Shown here: piece after piece, positions 51,489 through 60,585 of the stretch | Position numbering within the stretch: position 1 is the first letter of the stretch | Layout of the letters: each line of letters opens with the position of its first letter | Assembly: GCF_018334155.1 (NCBI RefSeq) | Contig: NZ_JAGXTP010000002.1 | Span: forward strand, 392,625 to 456,624 | Length of the DNA: 64,000 nt | Source: Devosia litorisediminis | GTDB lineage: Bacteria; Pseudomonadota; Alphaproteobacteria; Rhizobiales; Devosiaceae | Direction of reading: 5' to 3' | Notes under the pieces: model-generated | Databases searched by the model: none | What the model saw: only the letters and a program-made list of their open reading frames with translations | What the model was told of the DNA's origin: nothing | Translations under genes and position numbers: made by a program

Positions 51489-54037
51489 GGCGTTTCCATT
51501 CGCAGTTTGGCGGCGGGCGTGGTGGACATGGCCGACCATGTGGTCGCAGCGCCGGTCACGATGGTGACGACGATTACCAGCAGCGCCACAAGGCCGAGCT
51601 GGCCGACCGGGACCATGAAGTCGATCTCCAGCAGCCAGGTCGCGGCCGCCCAGGCGCCCAGCATGGCAATGCCACTGGCCAGCACGGCAGCGATGGCCCC
51701 GAGCAAGGCATATTCGATCAGGAAGGCGGTGATGACGTCACTGCGCTTGGCGCCCAGCACCTTCATCACCACGGCATCGGCCTGGCGTTGTTGCCGCCCG
51801 ACGCTGAGCGCACCAGCCAGCACGAGAATGCCGGCCAGAACCGCAGTCCCGCTGACCAGTGCGATGGCATTGATCAGCCCGTCAAACACGGCCCGCACCC
51901 GCGCCAGCGTATCGCCGACAGGCACGAAATTGAGCTGCGGGAAGTCACCCAACAGCGCCGCTTCCACAACGCCATCGGCGCCCTCGGCAACCGTGATGGT
52001 GCCGAAATAGGATTGCGGTGCGCTTTCGATCAGCCCAGGCGAGACGATGATGCGGAAGTTGAAATTGGGGCTGCGCCAGTCGATAAGCCGGAAGCTGGCA
52101 ATGGTCATTGCCAGCGGCCGCCCGGCAATGGCGATGTCAATGCTGTCGCCAATCGACAGATCCAGCGCGTCACGCATTTCCGTGCTCAGGGAAACCTGCG
52201 GGTCGCCTGAATAATCTTCAGGCCACCACTCGCCCTCGGCGATGACGGTATCCGCGGGCATGGCCGCAGACCAGGTCAGTGCCGTATCGCCCCGGAACAT
52301 ATCGGCCACATCGCGCGAAATATCATCCTCCGAAGTCGGCGGTGGGGCGCCCTTTAGCGCAGTGATGGTGCCACGCAGCATGGGGATGGTGGTCAGCGCC
52401 TCGATATCAGGCGTGGCCGCCACGAAATCGGTCAGCGCGGCCAGATTGGGCTTGTCCAGATCGAGCAGTACAAAGGCCGGGGCCTCGGTGGTAACCTCGG
52501 TGGCGATCTGGTTGTTGATGTTGGACTGCGTTGTCACGATCAGCAGCAGCAGCGACAACCCCATGCCCATCGACACCAGTACTGTGGTCGTGGGCGCACC
52601 CGGTCGGACGATGGCGGATAGAGCCATGCGCAGCAGCCGGTTGGGCGGTGGTGGGACGCGCGAGAGGATCAGCCCGAGCAGGGCCGCCGCCAGTCGCAGC
52701 AGCAGGAACGCGACAACAGTGCCGGCAAAATAGATGGCCACCAGCCGCATATCGCTGGCAATGCTCAGTGTCAGGGCAAACAGCAGGGCAAAGCCGATCA
52801 GCAGCGGTACCGAAGCAATCGGGGTCAGCCAGCTGCGCCAGTCCTGCCGCTCAAGATTGCTTGAGCCTCCCGCACGGAACAGCAGGGCGGGGCGAATGGC
52901 GCGGGCATGCATCAGCGGCAACCAGGCAAAGATGATGGCCGTCACCAGACCAATGCCGCCGGCCGCCGCCATCGAGCGCAGGTCCAGCGCAGCCGGCAGA
53001 TCAAGCCCGATCAGCCCGGCCAAGAGCGGCAGGATGGCGAAAGTACCCACAGCAATGGCGACCAGTCCGATGGCAATCGACAGCAATGACAGGAAGATGA
53101 TCTGGGCCAGGAAATGCACCATGATGCGGTTTCCGCTGGCACCCAGCGAGCGCATGGTGGCGATGGCCGATTGGCGCTCACCGACATAGGCAGTGACCGC
53201 ATTGGCCGCGCCCAGCCCGCCAACCACCATGGATGAGAGGGCCACCAGCAGCATGAAATTGCCGAAAATGGTGATGAAGCGGGCAATCGATGCCGTGGCT
53301 TCGCGAGGCGAGCGGATACGGACTTCGCTGTCGGGGAATTGCTCTTCCAGCGCCGTTTCGGCACTGGCGAAGTCTGTGTCTTCAAGCAGCACCTTGTACT
53401 GGAACTGGTTGAGCACGCCTTCCTGTTTCAGCCCCGCCAGTGGCAGGGTAGCGTCAGAGACCAGCGCCGGGGCGCCAAGCTGGAAGCCCAGCGTCGCCTG
53501 ATCGGGCAGGGTATCGATAATGCCGCGCAATTGCAGCTCGAGCGTGCCGACGCGGATCGTGTCACCCGGCGCAGCCTCCAGCCGCAAAGCAGCCTGTGGT
53601 GAGAGCAGAATGCCCCACACACCATTCTGCTGGCCAAGCAGATCGGCAGTGCTGCCGGGCAAGGCGCCGGGGGCCAGAACAACGTCACCGACCAAGGGGT
53701 AGAGATCGCCAACGCCACGCAAAGACAGAAAGGCAGAAAGATCGCCCTTCTGGGCCTGTGAATTGAGCTGAACCTCGCGATTGACCGGCCCGAGCTTTTC
53801 GAGCGCACTCAGCACGTCGGGCGTAATATCGGTGCGCTGCGAGCGCAGTTCGAGATCGCCGCCCAGAATGGCGCGGGCATCGCGGGCAATGGCGGTTTCC
53901 ACCGCGCTGCGCACCGAACTGACCACGCCAATGGCGGCCACGCCAAGCGCCAGACAGGCAATCAGGATGGTGAAGCGTGCCGCGCTGCCGCGCAGATCGA
54001 TCAGCGCAACGCGCAGCCAGGCAATCAGCCGGTTCAT
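51485..54037 (-). CDS. ybbP: FtsX-like ABC permease (YbbP family)
   Basis: 850 residues. One N-terminal helix (RFTILIACLALGVAAIGVVS), a large periplasmic MacB_PCD domain, three FtsX helices (about 255-390), four mid-protein helices and a second PCD/FtsX unit ending VALLVIVVTIVTGAATTWSA: the duplicated YbbP layout. With the YbbA ATPase it forms a mechanotransmission ABC complex acting on envelope lipids or proteins rather than a true transporter. Overlaps the ATPase gene upstream by 4 nt. Confidence 0.92.
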   Translation of the reverse strand: MNRLIAWLRVALIDLRGSAARFTILIACLALGVAAIGVVSSVRSAVETAIARDARAILGGDLELRSQRTDITPDVLSALEKLGPVNREVQLNSQAQKGDLSAFLSLRGVGDLYPLVGDVVLAPGALPGSTADLLGQQNGVWGILLSPQAALRLEAAPGDTIRVGTLELQLRGIIDTLPDQATLGFQLGAPALVSDATLPLAGLKQEGVLNQFQYKVLLEDTDFASAETALEEQFPDSEVRIRSPREATASIARFITIFGNFMLLVALSSMVVGGLGAANAVTAYVGERQSAIATMRSLGASGNRIMVHFLAQIIFLSLLSIAIGLVAIAVGTFAILPLLAGLIGLDLPAALDLRSMAAAGGIGLVTAIIFAWLPLMHARAIRPALLFRAGGSSNLERQDWRSWLTPIASVPLLIGFALLFALTLSIASDMRLVAIYFAGTVVAFLLLRLAAALLGLILSRVPPPPNRLLRMALSAIVRPGAPTTTVLVSMGMGLSLLLLIVTTQSNINNQIATEVTTEAPAFVLLDLDKPNLAALTDFVAATPDIEALTTIPMLRGTITALKGAPPPTSEDDISRDVADMFRGDTALTWSAAMPADTVIAEGEWWPEDYSGDPQVSLSTEMRDALDLSIGDSIDIAIAGRPLAMTIASFRLIDWRSPNFNFRIIVSPGLIESAPQSYFGTITVAEGADGVVEAALLGDFPQLNFVPVGDTLARVRAVFDGLINAIALVSGTAVLAGILVLAGALSVGRQQRQADAVVMKVLGAKRSDVITAFLIEYALLGAIAAVLASGIAMLGAWAAATWLLEIDFMVPVGQLGLVALLVIVVTIVTGAATTWSAMSTTPAAKLRMETP

Positions 54038-54735
54038 GCCGGCACCGCGGTCAGTTCACTGAGTTCGCCGCGATCCATGCGCATCTGCCGGTCGGCGCGC
54101 TGCGCCAGGCTGTTGTCATGGGTGATCAGCAGCACCGCCATGCCATTGGCGCGCGCCAGATTGAACAGCAGGTCGATGGCCGATTTGGCGGTTTCCTGAT
54201 CGAGATTGCCCGTGGGCTCATCGGCCAGCAGCAGTTTGGGGCGCGTAACAATGGCGCGCGCCAGACCGACGCGTTGCTGTTCGCCGCCCGACAGCGCGCT
54301 GGGCAGATGATCTTCACGTGCGGCCAGTCCGACTTCGGCCAGTGCCGCCTTGGCGCGGGCGCGAATTTGGTTCAGCGGCAGGTCGTCAAAGGCGATGTCG
54401 AGCGCCAGCGACACATTCTCCAGTGCCGTCATGGAGGGAATGAGGTGAAAGTTCTGGAACAGGATGCCGATATTATTGCGCCGCATATCGGCCAGATCGT
54501 CCTCGTTCAGGCCACCCAGAGCAGCCCCGCCAACGCTGACCAGACCATCGCTGGCTCGTTCAAGCCCGCCCATCACCATCAGCATTGAGGTCTTACCACT
54601 GCCCGAGGGTCCGACAATCGACACCACTTCGCCCCGGCCTATCGTAAAATTGATGTCTTTGAGGATATGAAGCGCCTCCTTGCCCGACCTAAGGTGCAGG
54701 TTCATGGCTTGGGTCTGGGCGATGGTTTCGGTCAT
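54034..54735 (-). CDS. ybbA: ABC ATP-binding protein (YbbA/LolD type)
   Basis: 233 residues. Walker [10 protein letters not shown], signature [15 protein letters not shown], Walker [13 protein letters not shown] and [13 protein letters not shown] are intact. The MacB/LolD subfamily is clear from [20 protein letters not shown]. The start at 54735 is chosen by homology; upstream in-frame codons overlap the divergent tesA promoter. It pairs with the YbbP permease, and the divergent arylesterase gene reproduces the tesA-ybbA-ybbP arrangement of E. coli. Confidence 0.95.
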   Translation of the reverse strand: MTETIAQTQAMNLHLRSGKEALHILKDINFTIGRGEVVSIVGPSGSGKTSMLMVMGGLERASDGLVSVGGAALGGLNEDDLADMRRNNIGILFQNFHLIPSMTALENVSLALDIAFDDLPLNQIRARAKAALAEVGLAAREDHLPSALSGGEQQRVGLARAIVTRPKLLLADEPTGNLDQETAKSAIDLLFNLARANGMAVLLITHDNSLAQRADRQMRMDRGELSELTAVPA

Positions 54736-54770
54736 GAATAAGGGCCAGGTGCTGGTCTGAGGAATTTGAA

Positions 54771-55430
54771 TTGGCAAGGACGGGTATTGTTTTGAGAAGT
54801 TGGGTGCATAAGACGCTTTGCGCAATGGCTGTGTTGACCACAATTGCGGCATTCGCCCCGCAGGTGGCCGCTGTCGAGCGCACGATCATGCTCTATGGCG
54901 ACAGCCTGCTTGCCGGCTATGGCCTGCCACCCGAAGAGGGTTTTGCTGCCCAGATGCAGGCGGCCATGGACGCCGCAGGAATTGATGCCACCCTGCTCAA
55001 TGCCAGCGTTTCGGGCGACACGACAGCTGACGGCGTGGCGCATCTGGACTGGTCGCTGTCTGACGCGCCCGATGCCATTATTCTGGGGCTGGGGGCCAAT
55101 GACATGCTGCAGGGTCTGCCTGCCGCCGCAGCGCGCGACAACCTTGAGACCATGTTGAGCCGGTTTGACGCCGAGAGCCTGCCGGTGCTGCTTCTGGGCA
55201 TGATGGCCGATCGCGGGCTGGGCGCCGACTATGTCGCCGCCTTTGATGGCATGTACCCCGCACTGGCCGAGCAGTATGGAGCGGTGTTCTACCCGTTCTA
55301 TCTCGACGGCGTGGCGCTCGACCCGGCGTTCAACCAGCCCGATATGCGCCATCCCAATGCCGATGGCGTGGCCAGGATTGTCGAAAACCTGCTGCCCTAT
55401 GTTGCCGAACTGGTGCAACGCCTGCCCTAG
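54771..55430 (+). CDS. tesA: Arylesterase / lysophospholipase (TesA, SGNH hydrolase)
   Basis: 219 residues. Signal sequence about 1-34 (WVHKTLCAMAVLTTIAAFA). SGNH blocks are IMLYGDSLLAGYG (catalytic Ser), the Gly of block II, LGLGANDMLQG (Asn) and DMRHPNADG (Asp and His). A periplasmic esterase/thioesterase. The start TTG at 54771 is preceded by GAGGA at 7 nt. Its stop TAG overlaps, on the opposite strand, the stop of the flavoprotein gene: both use the palindrome CTAG at 55427-55430. Confidence 0.92.
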   Translation: MARTGIVLRSWVHKTLCAMAVLTTIAAFAPQVAAVERTIMLYGDSLLAGYGLPPEEGFAAQMQAAMDAAGIDATLLNASVSGDTTADGVAHLDWSLSDAPDAIILGLGANDMLQGLPAAAARDNLETMLSRFDAESLPVLLLGMMADRGLGADYVAAFDGMYPALAEQYGAVFYPFYLDGVALDPAFNQPDMRHPNADGVARIVENLLPYVAELVQRLP

Positions 55431-56875
55431 GGCAACAGTTTCTGCACCAGACCGACCCAGGCCTTGGGCAGCTTGCCGAACAGTTTGGGTTTGTAATAGG
55501 CGCTGGCTGCGCGCTTGGAGATTTCCGCCAGCGTGGGGTAGGGCGCGATCATCGAGGCGACGGCTGAAAGCTTGACCTTGCCCGAGATCACCAGGCCCCA
55601 CAGGGTGATCATCTCTCCTGCATGAGGCCCGACCATGGTCGCGCCGAGCACCTTGCCGCGCGGGGTCAGCACCAGCTTGATAAAGCCTTCGGTGCGCTTC
55701 TCAGTCTGGGCCCGGTCGTTTTCGGCGAAATGTTCGATGATGGTGGTGACCTCGCCATGCTGCTTGCGCGCATCGGCCTCGGTCAGCCCGACATGGGCCA
55801 CCTCGGGATCGAGATAGGTCACCCAGGGCAGGGCGGCATAATCGACCTTGGATGGCAGGCCGAACATGGCATTGCGCACAAAAATGCCGGCGTGATAGCC
55901 CGCGATATGGGTGAACTGCGGACCACCTGCGACATCGCCCAGCGCATAGACGCGGTGATTGCTCGAGCGCAGCCGGGCATCGACCTCGACGCCTTTCTTG
56001 TTGGTCTTGACCCCGGCAAGGTCCAGACCCAGCCCGTCGAGATTGGGTGTGCGACCGGCGGCCACCAGCAAGTGGCTGGCACTAATTGTACGGGTGTCGG
56101 ATGCGGTTTTGACCGTAGCCTGTACACCGCCATCCACCAGCTTGGGATCGGCGAATTGCGCATTTTCGTGCAACGCAATGCCTTCATCGGCAAACACCTT
56201 GCGGATCAGCGGCGCGGCCTCGGGTTCGTCCTTGCCCAGAATTTCACCGGCATCGACCACGGTGACTTCAGAACCGAGACGCCGGAACGCCTGTGCCATT
56301 TCCAGTCCGATCGGTCCGCCACCCAGGATCAGCAAATGGTCCGGCCTTGTCGTCAGCTCGAATATGGTTTCGTTGGTCAGCGGTTTGCACGCGGCGAGGC
56401 CCGGAATGGGCGGCAGGCTGGCGCGCGACCCCGTTGCCACCACAAAGCGGCGCGCCGTGATGCGGTGATTGCCTGCGACCACTTCGGTCGGGCTGACAAA
56501 GCTGGCACTTTCCTTGAGCACGGTAATGCCCATGCCTTCAAAGCGCTCGACACTGTCATTGGGCGCAATGGCGCCGATGACGGCGTGCACGTGATCATGC
56601 ACGGCCTGAAAGTCGACCTTGGGGGCCAGCCCTTCGCCGACGCCCATCGCCATGGCGGCTTTGAACGCATGAGCGGCGTGGGCGGCGGCGATGAACGATT
56701 TGGAGGGGACGCAGCCGGTATTGAGGCAATCTCCGCCCATCGCGCCGCGCTCGATCAGCACCACTTTGGCGCCCAGCTGTGCCGCACCAGAGGCGGCGCT
56801 GAGCCCGGCCGAGCCTGCGCCAATGACGCAGACATCGCATTCGATCAGATGGCTGGCTTGGTTGTTGGCAGTCAT
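55427..56875 (-). CDS. FAD-dependent disulfide oxidoreductase (mercuric-reductase-like)
   Basis: 482 residues, class I pyridine nucleotide-disulfide oxidoreductase. FAD motif VIGAGSAGLSAASGAAQLGA, redox pair in GGDCLNTGCVPSK, NAD motif ILGGGPIGLEMAQAFRRLG, and LGDVAGGPQFTH. The C-terminal active-site segment reads APYPTLAEISKRA without the His-Pro-Glu of lipoamide dehydrogenase, so it is not a normal Lpd; there is also no N-terminal metal-binding domain or terminal Cys pair of MerA. Such proteins often sit next to TVP38-like genes, as here (38 nt downstream of it). The substrate is unknown. Confidence 0.9.
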   Translation of the reverse strand: MTANNQASHLIECDVCVIGAGSAGLSAASGAAQLGAKVVLIERGAMGGDCLNTGCVPSKSFIAAAHAAHAFKAAMAMGVGEGLAPKVDFQAVHDHVHAVIGAIAPNDSVERFEGMGITVLKESASFVSPTEVVAGNHRITARRFVVATGSRASLPPIPGLAACKPLTNETIFELTTRPDHLLILGGGPIGLEMAQAFRRLGSEVTVVDAGEILGKDEPEAAPLIRKVFADEGIALHENAQFADPKLVDGGVQATVKTASDTRTISASHLLVAAGRTPNLDGLGLDLAGVKTNKKGVEVDARLRSSNHRVYALGDVAGGPQFTHIAGYHAGIFVRNAMFGLPSKVDYAALPWVTYLDPEVAHVGLTEADARKQHGEVTTIIEHFAENDRAQTEKRTEGFIKLVLTPRGKVLGATMVGPHAGEMITLWGLVISGKVKLSAVASMIAPYPTLAEISKRAASAYYKPKLFGKLPKAWVGLVQKLLP

Positions 56876-56913
56876 GATGTTGGTCTCGCTTTGGGCAAAT
56901 CGAAATGAGCGGG

Positions 56914-57678
56914 CTACGCTTTGAGCCAGCGGGAGCGCACCAGCTTGAAGATGGGCGGGGCAATAGCCAGCAGCGCCAGGCCCAACAGGCCCAGCGACAG
57001 GCCGGGCGTGATCAGATCGCCAATGCTGACATCGCGACCGCTTTCAGCCACCTCGATCAGCACCGTTTCCAGTCCCTGCCCAATCGAGGCATAGACCAGA
57101 GCACCGGGCAGAATGCCGATCAGCGTGGCGATGAAATAGGTGCTGAAGGGCACCTTGAGCAAAGCAGGCAGGACGTTGACCACGGCGAACGGAAAGACCG
57201 GCGCCAGTCGCAGCGCCAGCATGTAGCTGAAGGCATTGTTCTCAAAGCCTTGGGCTGCACGATCGACGAAACCGCCCACGCGCTGCCGCAGGCTGTCGCC
57301 AAAGGCGGTCTTGGCGGCCCAGAACAGCACTGACGCGCCGATGGTGGCGCCTATTGCTGCCAGCGTGCCGCCCAGAAACGCACCATAGACAAAGCCTCCG
57401 GCAACCGTGAGCAACCAGGCGGCGGGGAAGGCCACGGCTGTCGCCACGGCATAGCCCAGCACATAGATCAGCGCTGCCAGCAGCCCATTCTGGCTCGCAA
57501 ACGCCTTGATACCCTCGCGCGCCTCGGCAAGGTAATCGAGCGTAAAATAGCGCTGCCAGCCCAGCAGCAGGCCGGTGATCAGCACGCCGAGTAGAATGGC
57601 GATAGGCACAAAGCGGCTCAGGCCGCGCGATGCTGTGCCTTTGGAGGCAGCATCGGCCGCAGGGACGGGGTCATTCAT
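56914..57678 (-). CDS. TVP38/TMEM64-family membrane protein
   Basis: About 254 residues with five to six helices (IAILLGVLITGLLLGW; LIYVLGYAVATAVAFPAAWL, LTVAGGFVYGAFLGGTLAAI) and the family core FENNAFSYMLALRLAPVFPF, AVVNVLPALLKVPFSTYFIAT. The family belongs to the DedA/VTT group implicated in lipid scrambling and membrane homeostasis. The ATG at 57678 is 5 nt after the stop of the sterol-desaturase-like gene. Upstream start codons would overlap that gene. Confidence 0.9.
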   Translation of the reverse strand: MNDPVPAADAASKGTASRGLSRFVPIAILLGVLITGLLLGWQRYFTLDYLAEAREGIKAFASQNGLLAALIYVLGYAVATAVAFPAAWLLTVAGGFVYGAFLGGTLAAIGATIGASVLFWAAKTAFGDSLRQRVGGFVDRAAQGFENNAFSYMLALRLAPVFPFAVVNVLPALLKVPFSTYFIATLIGILPGALVYASIGQGLETVLIEVAESGRDVSIGDLITPGLSLGLLGLALLAIAPPIFKLVRSRWLKA

Positions 57679-57683
57679 GGGTA

Positions 57684-58505
57684 TCAGTTCTTTCTGAACG
57701 GCAGCAGCAGGGACCATTTGAGCCCGCTGGGCTGTTGTTGGTCGCGATAGGCGGCAAGTCCGATATCCATATCGAGGTGCCCCTTGGCGGGCTGATCGGT
57801 ATAGGTGGCGAACAGGCGATCCCATATCGACAGGCTGAAGCCGTAATTGCTGTCGGTTTCCTGCCGGATTGTTGAGTGGTGCACCCGATGCATGTCAGGC
57901 GTCACCAGGACCAGTCGGACCAGCCGGTCGATTGGTTTGGGTAGGGCAATATTGGCGTGATTGAACATGGCGGTGCCGTTCAGGATCACCTCGAACACCA
58001 GCACCGACCAGGCTGGCGCACCCAGCGCCAGTACGATGCCGACCTTCCAGAACATCGAAATGACGATCTCGAGCGGGTGAAAGCGCAGGGCGGTGGTCAG
58101 ATCAAAACCGGTATCGGCATGGTGCATGCGATGGATGCGCCAGAGCAGCGGAATCTTGTGGCTGAGCAGATGTTCCAGCCACACGGCGAAATCGAGCACG
58201 ATGATCGACACCAGCGCCGCAACCCAGACCGGCACGCCGAACTGGTTGAACAGACCAATACCCTGGTTTTCGGCCCATAGTGCGCTACCGACCGCGGCGG
58301 CGGGGAAGATGATGCGCAGCACCACTGAGGACAGGATCAGCATGCCCACATTGGTGAGCCAGCGACGGGTCTTGAGCGCAGCCTGCATCTCGGGCCGCTC
58401 CAGACGCGGGTGCAGCAGCTCGATGATCGCCAGCGTGCCAAAAATCAACAGGAAGGACCCGAAGCGGATCACCGGCTCGGGCAGAAACAGACCATTATCG
58501 GGCAT
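57684..58505 (-). CDS. Sterol desaturase/fatty acid hydroxylase family protein
   Basis: 273 residues. Four membrane helices and the di-iron histidine boxes HLLSH, HRMHH and HRVHH (with NHANIALP), characteristic of the membrane fatty acid hydroxylase superfamily. It hydroxylates or desaturates a lipid using O2. Its start overlaps the end of the anti-sigma gene by 11 nt, so it is part of the ECF sigma operon, suggesting lipid modification in response to an envelope or oxidative signal. Confidence 0.92.
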   Translation of the reverse strand: MPDNGLFLPEPVIRFGSFLLIFGTLAIIELLHPRLERPEMQAALKTRRWLTNVGMLILSSVVLRIIFPAAAVGSALWAENQGIGLFNQFGVPVWVAALVSIIVLDFAVWLEHLLSHKIPLLWRIHRMHHADTGFDLTTALRFHPLEIVISMFWKVGIVLALGAPAWSVLVFEVILNGTAMFNHANIALPKPIDRLVRLVLVTPDMHRVHHSTIRQETDSNYGFSLSIWDRLFATYTDQPAKGHLDMDIGLAAYRDQQQPSGLKWSLLLPFRKN

Positions 58506-58749
58506 TGGGCTTCTCGCTATTGGCCGCAGTGGCGCGGAAGGCTTCGATCAGTTTGTCATCAGGGGCGGCCTCATCCTGCGTCGGCCTGCCGACGCGCAGC
58601 AGTGCAATGGTCTTGGCCAGTTGATCAACATAGGTGCCGCATTTGCTGCACATCAGCAGATGCAGCTTGAACCCGGCGCGCTGGCGCAGGCTCATCTGAC
58701 CTTCCAGATAATCGGTGGCTCTCTCATTGAGCTCGCGGCAAGTGAGCAT
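58495..58749 (-). CDS. Zinc-finger anti-sigma factor (ZAS type)
   Basis: 84 residues. Cys4 with the His27-x3-Cys-x2-Cys pattern of KLHLLMCSKCGTYV makes the ZAS zinc site seen in anti-sigma factors such as RsrA and ChrR. No membrane helix, so a soluble redox- or zinc-responsive inhibitor. The ATG at 58749 follows AGGAG by 6 nt; an in-frame start 12 codons upstream is less likely. It follows the ECF sigma gene by 86 nt. Confidence 0.88.
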   Translation of the reverse strand: MLTCRELNERATDYLEGQMSLRQRAGFKLHLLMCSKCGTYVDQLAKTIALLRVGRPTQDEAAPDDKLIEAFRATAANSEKPNAR

Positions 58750-58835
58750 GATGGTCTCCTGGGAGCGCGTACCCGGCATTGGCAAGCGCCGTCTCTAGCT
58801 GAGTGCGTCGGAGCGCGGCATTGTTACAAACAATC

Positions 58836-59459
58836 TCAGGCAGGGGGTGGCGACAGCACCTGTTCGAGGGCGGCCCGCACGCGCGTACGTCCGCGATGCA
58901 AAAGAATGCGTTGATTGGCGTCGGTGATGTCGAGCACCGAACAGGTCTCGGTCGCACTCAACCCTTCAATGTCGCGCAGGGTGACCACGGCGCGTTGATT
59001 GTCGGGCAGCGCATCCACGGCCGCCAATGCATGTTCCAGTGTCTGTCTGCCACCAACAATGCGCTCGGGATCGATCTCGGACCATTGGCCCGGCGGCGAT
59101 AGCCAGGTGCCGTCACCGGAAAATCGGTCGGCATCCACGCCGGGGTCATTATAGCCCATATCGGTGAAGGAGACAGTACGCCCCTCGCGGCGAGCCTTGC
59201 TGCGCGCAATATTGGCGAGTACCGAAAAGCTCCACGTCTTGAGCGTTGAGCGTCCCTCGAACTCGCGGATGCCCGCGATCAGTGCCAGCCAGGTATCCTG
59301 CACGGCCTCTTCGGCCGCGGCCCGGTCGCGCAGGAAGCTGCGGGCAAAGGCGAGCATGGAGGGCTGCTGGCGCGCAACGAGTTGACGAAAGGCTGCCTCA
59401 TCGCCGCGCCTGAGCGCTGCAATCAGTGCTGTCTCGTCTGTCGTGCCGCTCGCTGCCAT
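58836..59459 (-). CDS. ECF-family RNA polymerase sigma factor
   Basis: 207 residues. Region 2 about 20-90 (RRGDEAAFRQLVARQQPSML, AEEAVQDTWLALIAGIREFE, STLKTWSFSVLANIARSKAR) and region 4 about 145-195 (DALPDNQRAVVTLRDIEGLS, ATETCSVLDITDANQRILLH). It directs transcription of a stress regulon and is held by the ZAS protein encoded next. The ATG at 59459 has AGGGGGA upstream. Divergent from the phosphatidyltransferase gene. I could not find its own promoter motif by eye. Confidence 0.93.
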   Translation of the reverse strand: MAASGTTDETALIAALRRGDEAAFRQLVARQQPSMLAFARSFLRDRAAAEEAVQDTWLALIAGIREFEGRSTLKTWSFSVLANIARSKARREGRTVSFTDMGYNDPGVDADRFSGDGTWLSPPGQWSEIDPERIVGGRQTLEHALAAVDALPDNQRAVVTLRDIEGLSATETCSVLDITDANQRILLHRGRTRVRAALEQVLSPPPA

Positions 59460-59642
59460 CCATGTTCCCCCTCGACGCAACTGCGTCACTAGCAGCAAAG
59501 CCGGGCATAAGCGCCTGTCTTCGCGAGATTGTGTCATATGGCGCTGCAAGGAAAGTGCATGCTGAATGTAACATTTGGTCTGCTGGCGCGACCAAGCCGT
59601 AAGAACCTGCAGACCTCACACCAACCCGAGCGGGCTAAGCTT

Positions 59643-60254
59643 ATGATCGACAGCTATCTTATCCCGCCACAGGAGCGGGTCTTGCGCCATCCGGCGCGCT
59701 GGCTGCTCGGCCTCGGCGTCAGTGCCAACGCCCTGACATTGACCGGTTTCGTCATTGGACTGGGCGCGCTCCCCGCCATTGCTCTGGGCAATTTCTGGCT
59801 TGCCCTGCTATTGATCGCCATCAACCGTGTCCTGGACGGGCTGGATGGCGCGGTGGCCCGGCAGGCCGGACCCACCGATCGTGGCGCCTTTCTCGATATC
59901 GCGCTCGATTTCTTCTTTTATGCCTCGATCCCGTTTGCCTTTGTGCTGGCCGATCCTGCTGCCAATGGAGTTGCGGGGGCCTTGCTGCTGTTCTCGTTTA
60001 TTGGCACCAGCTCGAGCTTTCTGGCCTTTGCCGTGATTGCCAAGCAACGCGGCATGACCGCGCTCGCCATGCCCAAAAAGGGCATCTATTATCTCGGCGG
60101 CATCACCGAAGGGGCCGAGACCATCGCCCTGTTCGTGCTGATCTGCCTGTTTCCAGCGCTGTTTCCAATTGCCGCCATCTCCTTTGCCGCTCTGGCCTTT
60201 CTGACCACGGCAATTCGCTGGTGGTGGGGCTGGACCAGCTTTGACGCCAAGTGA
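59643..60254 (+). CDS. CDP-alcohol phosphatidyltransferase (YnjF-like)
   Basis: 203 residues with five to six helices. The family signature is complete, as DGLDGAVARQAGPTDRG followed by AFLDIALD, i.e. DGxxAR-x8-GxxxDxxxD. It transfers a phosphatidyl or similar group from a CDP-alcohol at the inner membrane. In E. coli a related gene (ynjF) closes the ynjABCDEF cluster whose B, C and D genes encode an ABC transporter; here the fragments just downstream are remains of such a transporter, supporting the YnjF assignment. Start ATG 59643, with only a weak ribosome site. Confidence 0.88.
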   Translation: MIDSYLIPPQERVLRHPARWLLGLGVSANALTLTGFVIGLGALPAIALGNFWLALLLIAINRVLDGLDGAVARQAGPTDRGAFLDIALDFFFYASIPFAFVLADPAANGVAGALLLFSFIGTSSSFLAFAVIAKQRGMTALAMPKKGIYYLGGITEGAETIALFVLICLFPALFPIAAISFAALAFLTTAIRWWWGWTSFDAK

Positions 60255-60279
60255 GCACGCTATGTCGCGGAACTGTCCA

Positions 60280-60324
60280 TGGCTGATGTGCGGCTAAGCG
60301 GCCTCGCCAAATCCTTTGGCTGAT
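60280..60324 (+). pseudogene. N-terminal scrap of an ABC ATP-binding protein gene
   Basis: ATG at 60280 opens MADVRLSGLAKSFG, the usual first 14 residues of an ABC ATPase, and then hits TGA at 60322. Everything from Walker A onward is missing. The following bases are already the binding-protein fragment, so a deletion removed the rest of the gene. Confidence 0.65.
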
Positions 60325-60585
60325 CTGGGCGTGACGCTCGTCGCCAACCGCATCACCGGCAGCAACGACGCAGTTGATCTGGTGATCACCGAGGCGGCTG
60401 CTGGCCGTGGCGTTGGTCAGGGAAGCGTCGATGCCATTTGGCTCAATGGCGAAAACTTCTTCACGCTCAAGCAGCAAGACCTGCTGCTCGGCTCATTTGA
60501 CCAGGCCATCCCCAATGCCGTCAATTTCGAGTTCGATGCCGCCGATCCGCGCGCGGCGCTCAATCTGGGTGATTTCAGCTGCTGA
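60316..60585 (+). pseudogene. Internal fragment of a YnjB-like binding-protein gene
   Basis: The open frame gives about 89 residues, with VTEAAAGRGVGQGSVDAIWL replaced in my reading by ITEAAAGRGVGQGSVDAIWL, then NGENFFTLKQQDLLLGSFDQ and AIPN. The WLNGENF region is typical of YnjB-type solute-binding proteins. There is no signal peptide and no N- or C-terminal domain, so this is a remnant. Its 5' junction is to the ATPase scrap and its 3' junction to a permease fragment in another frame. Confidence 0.7.
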
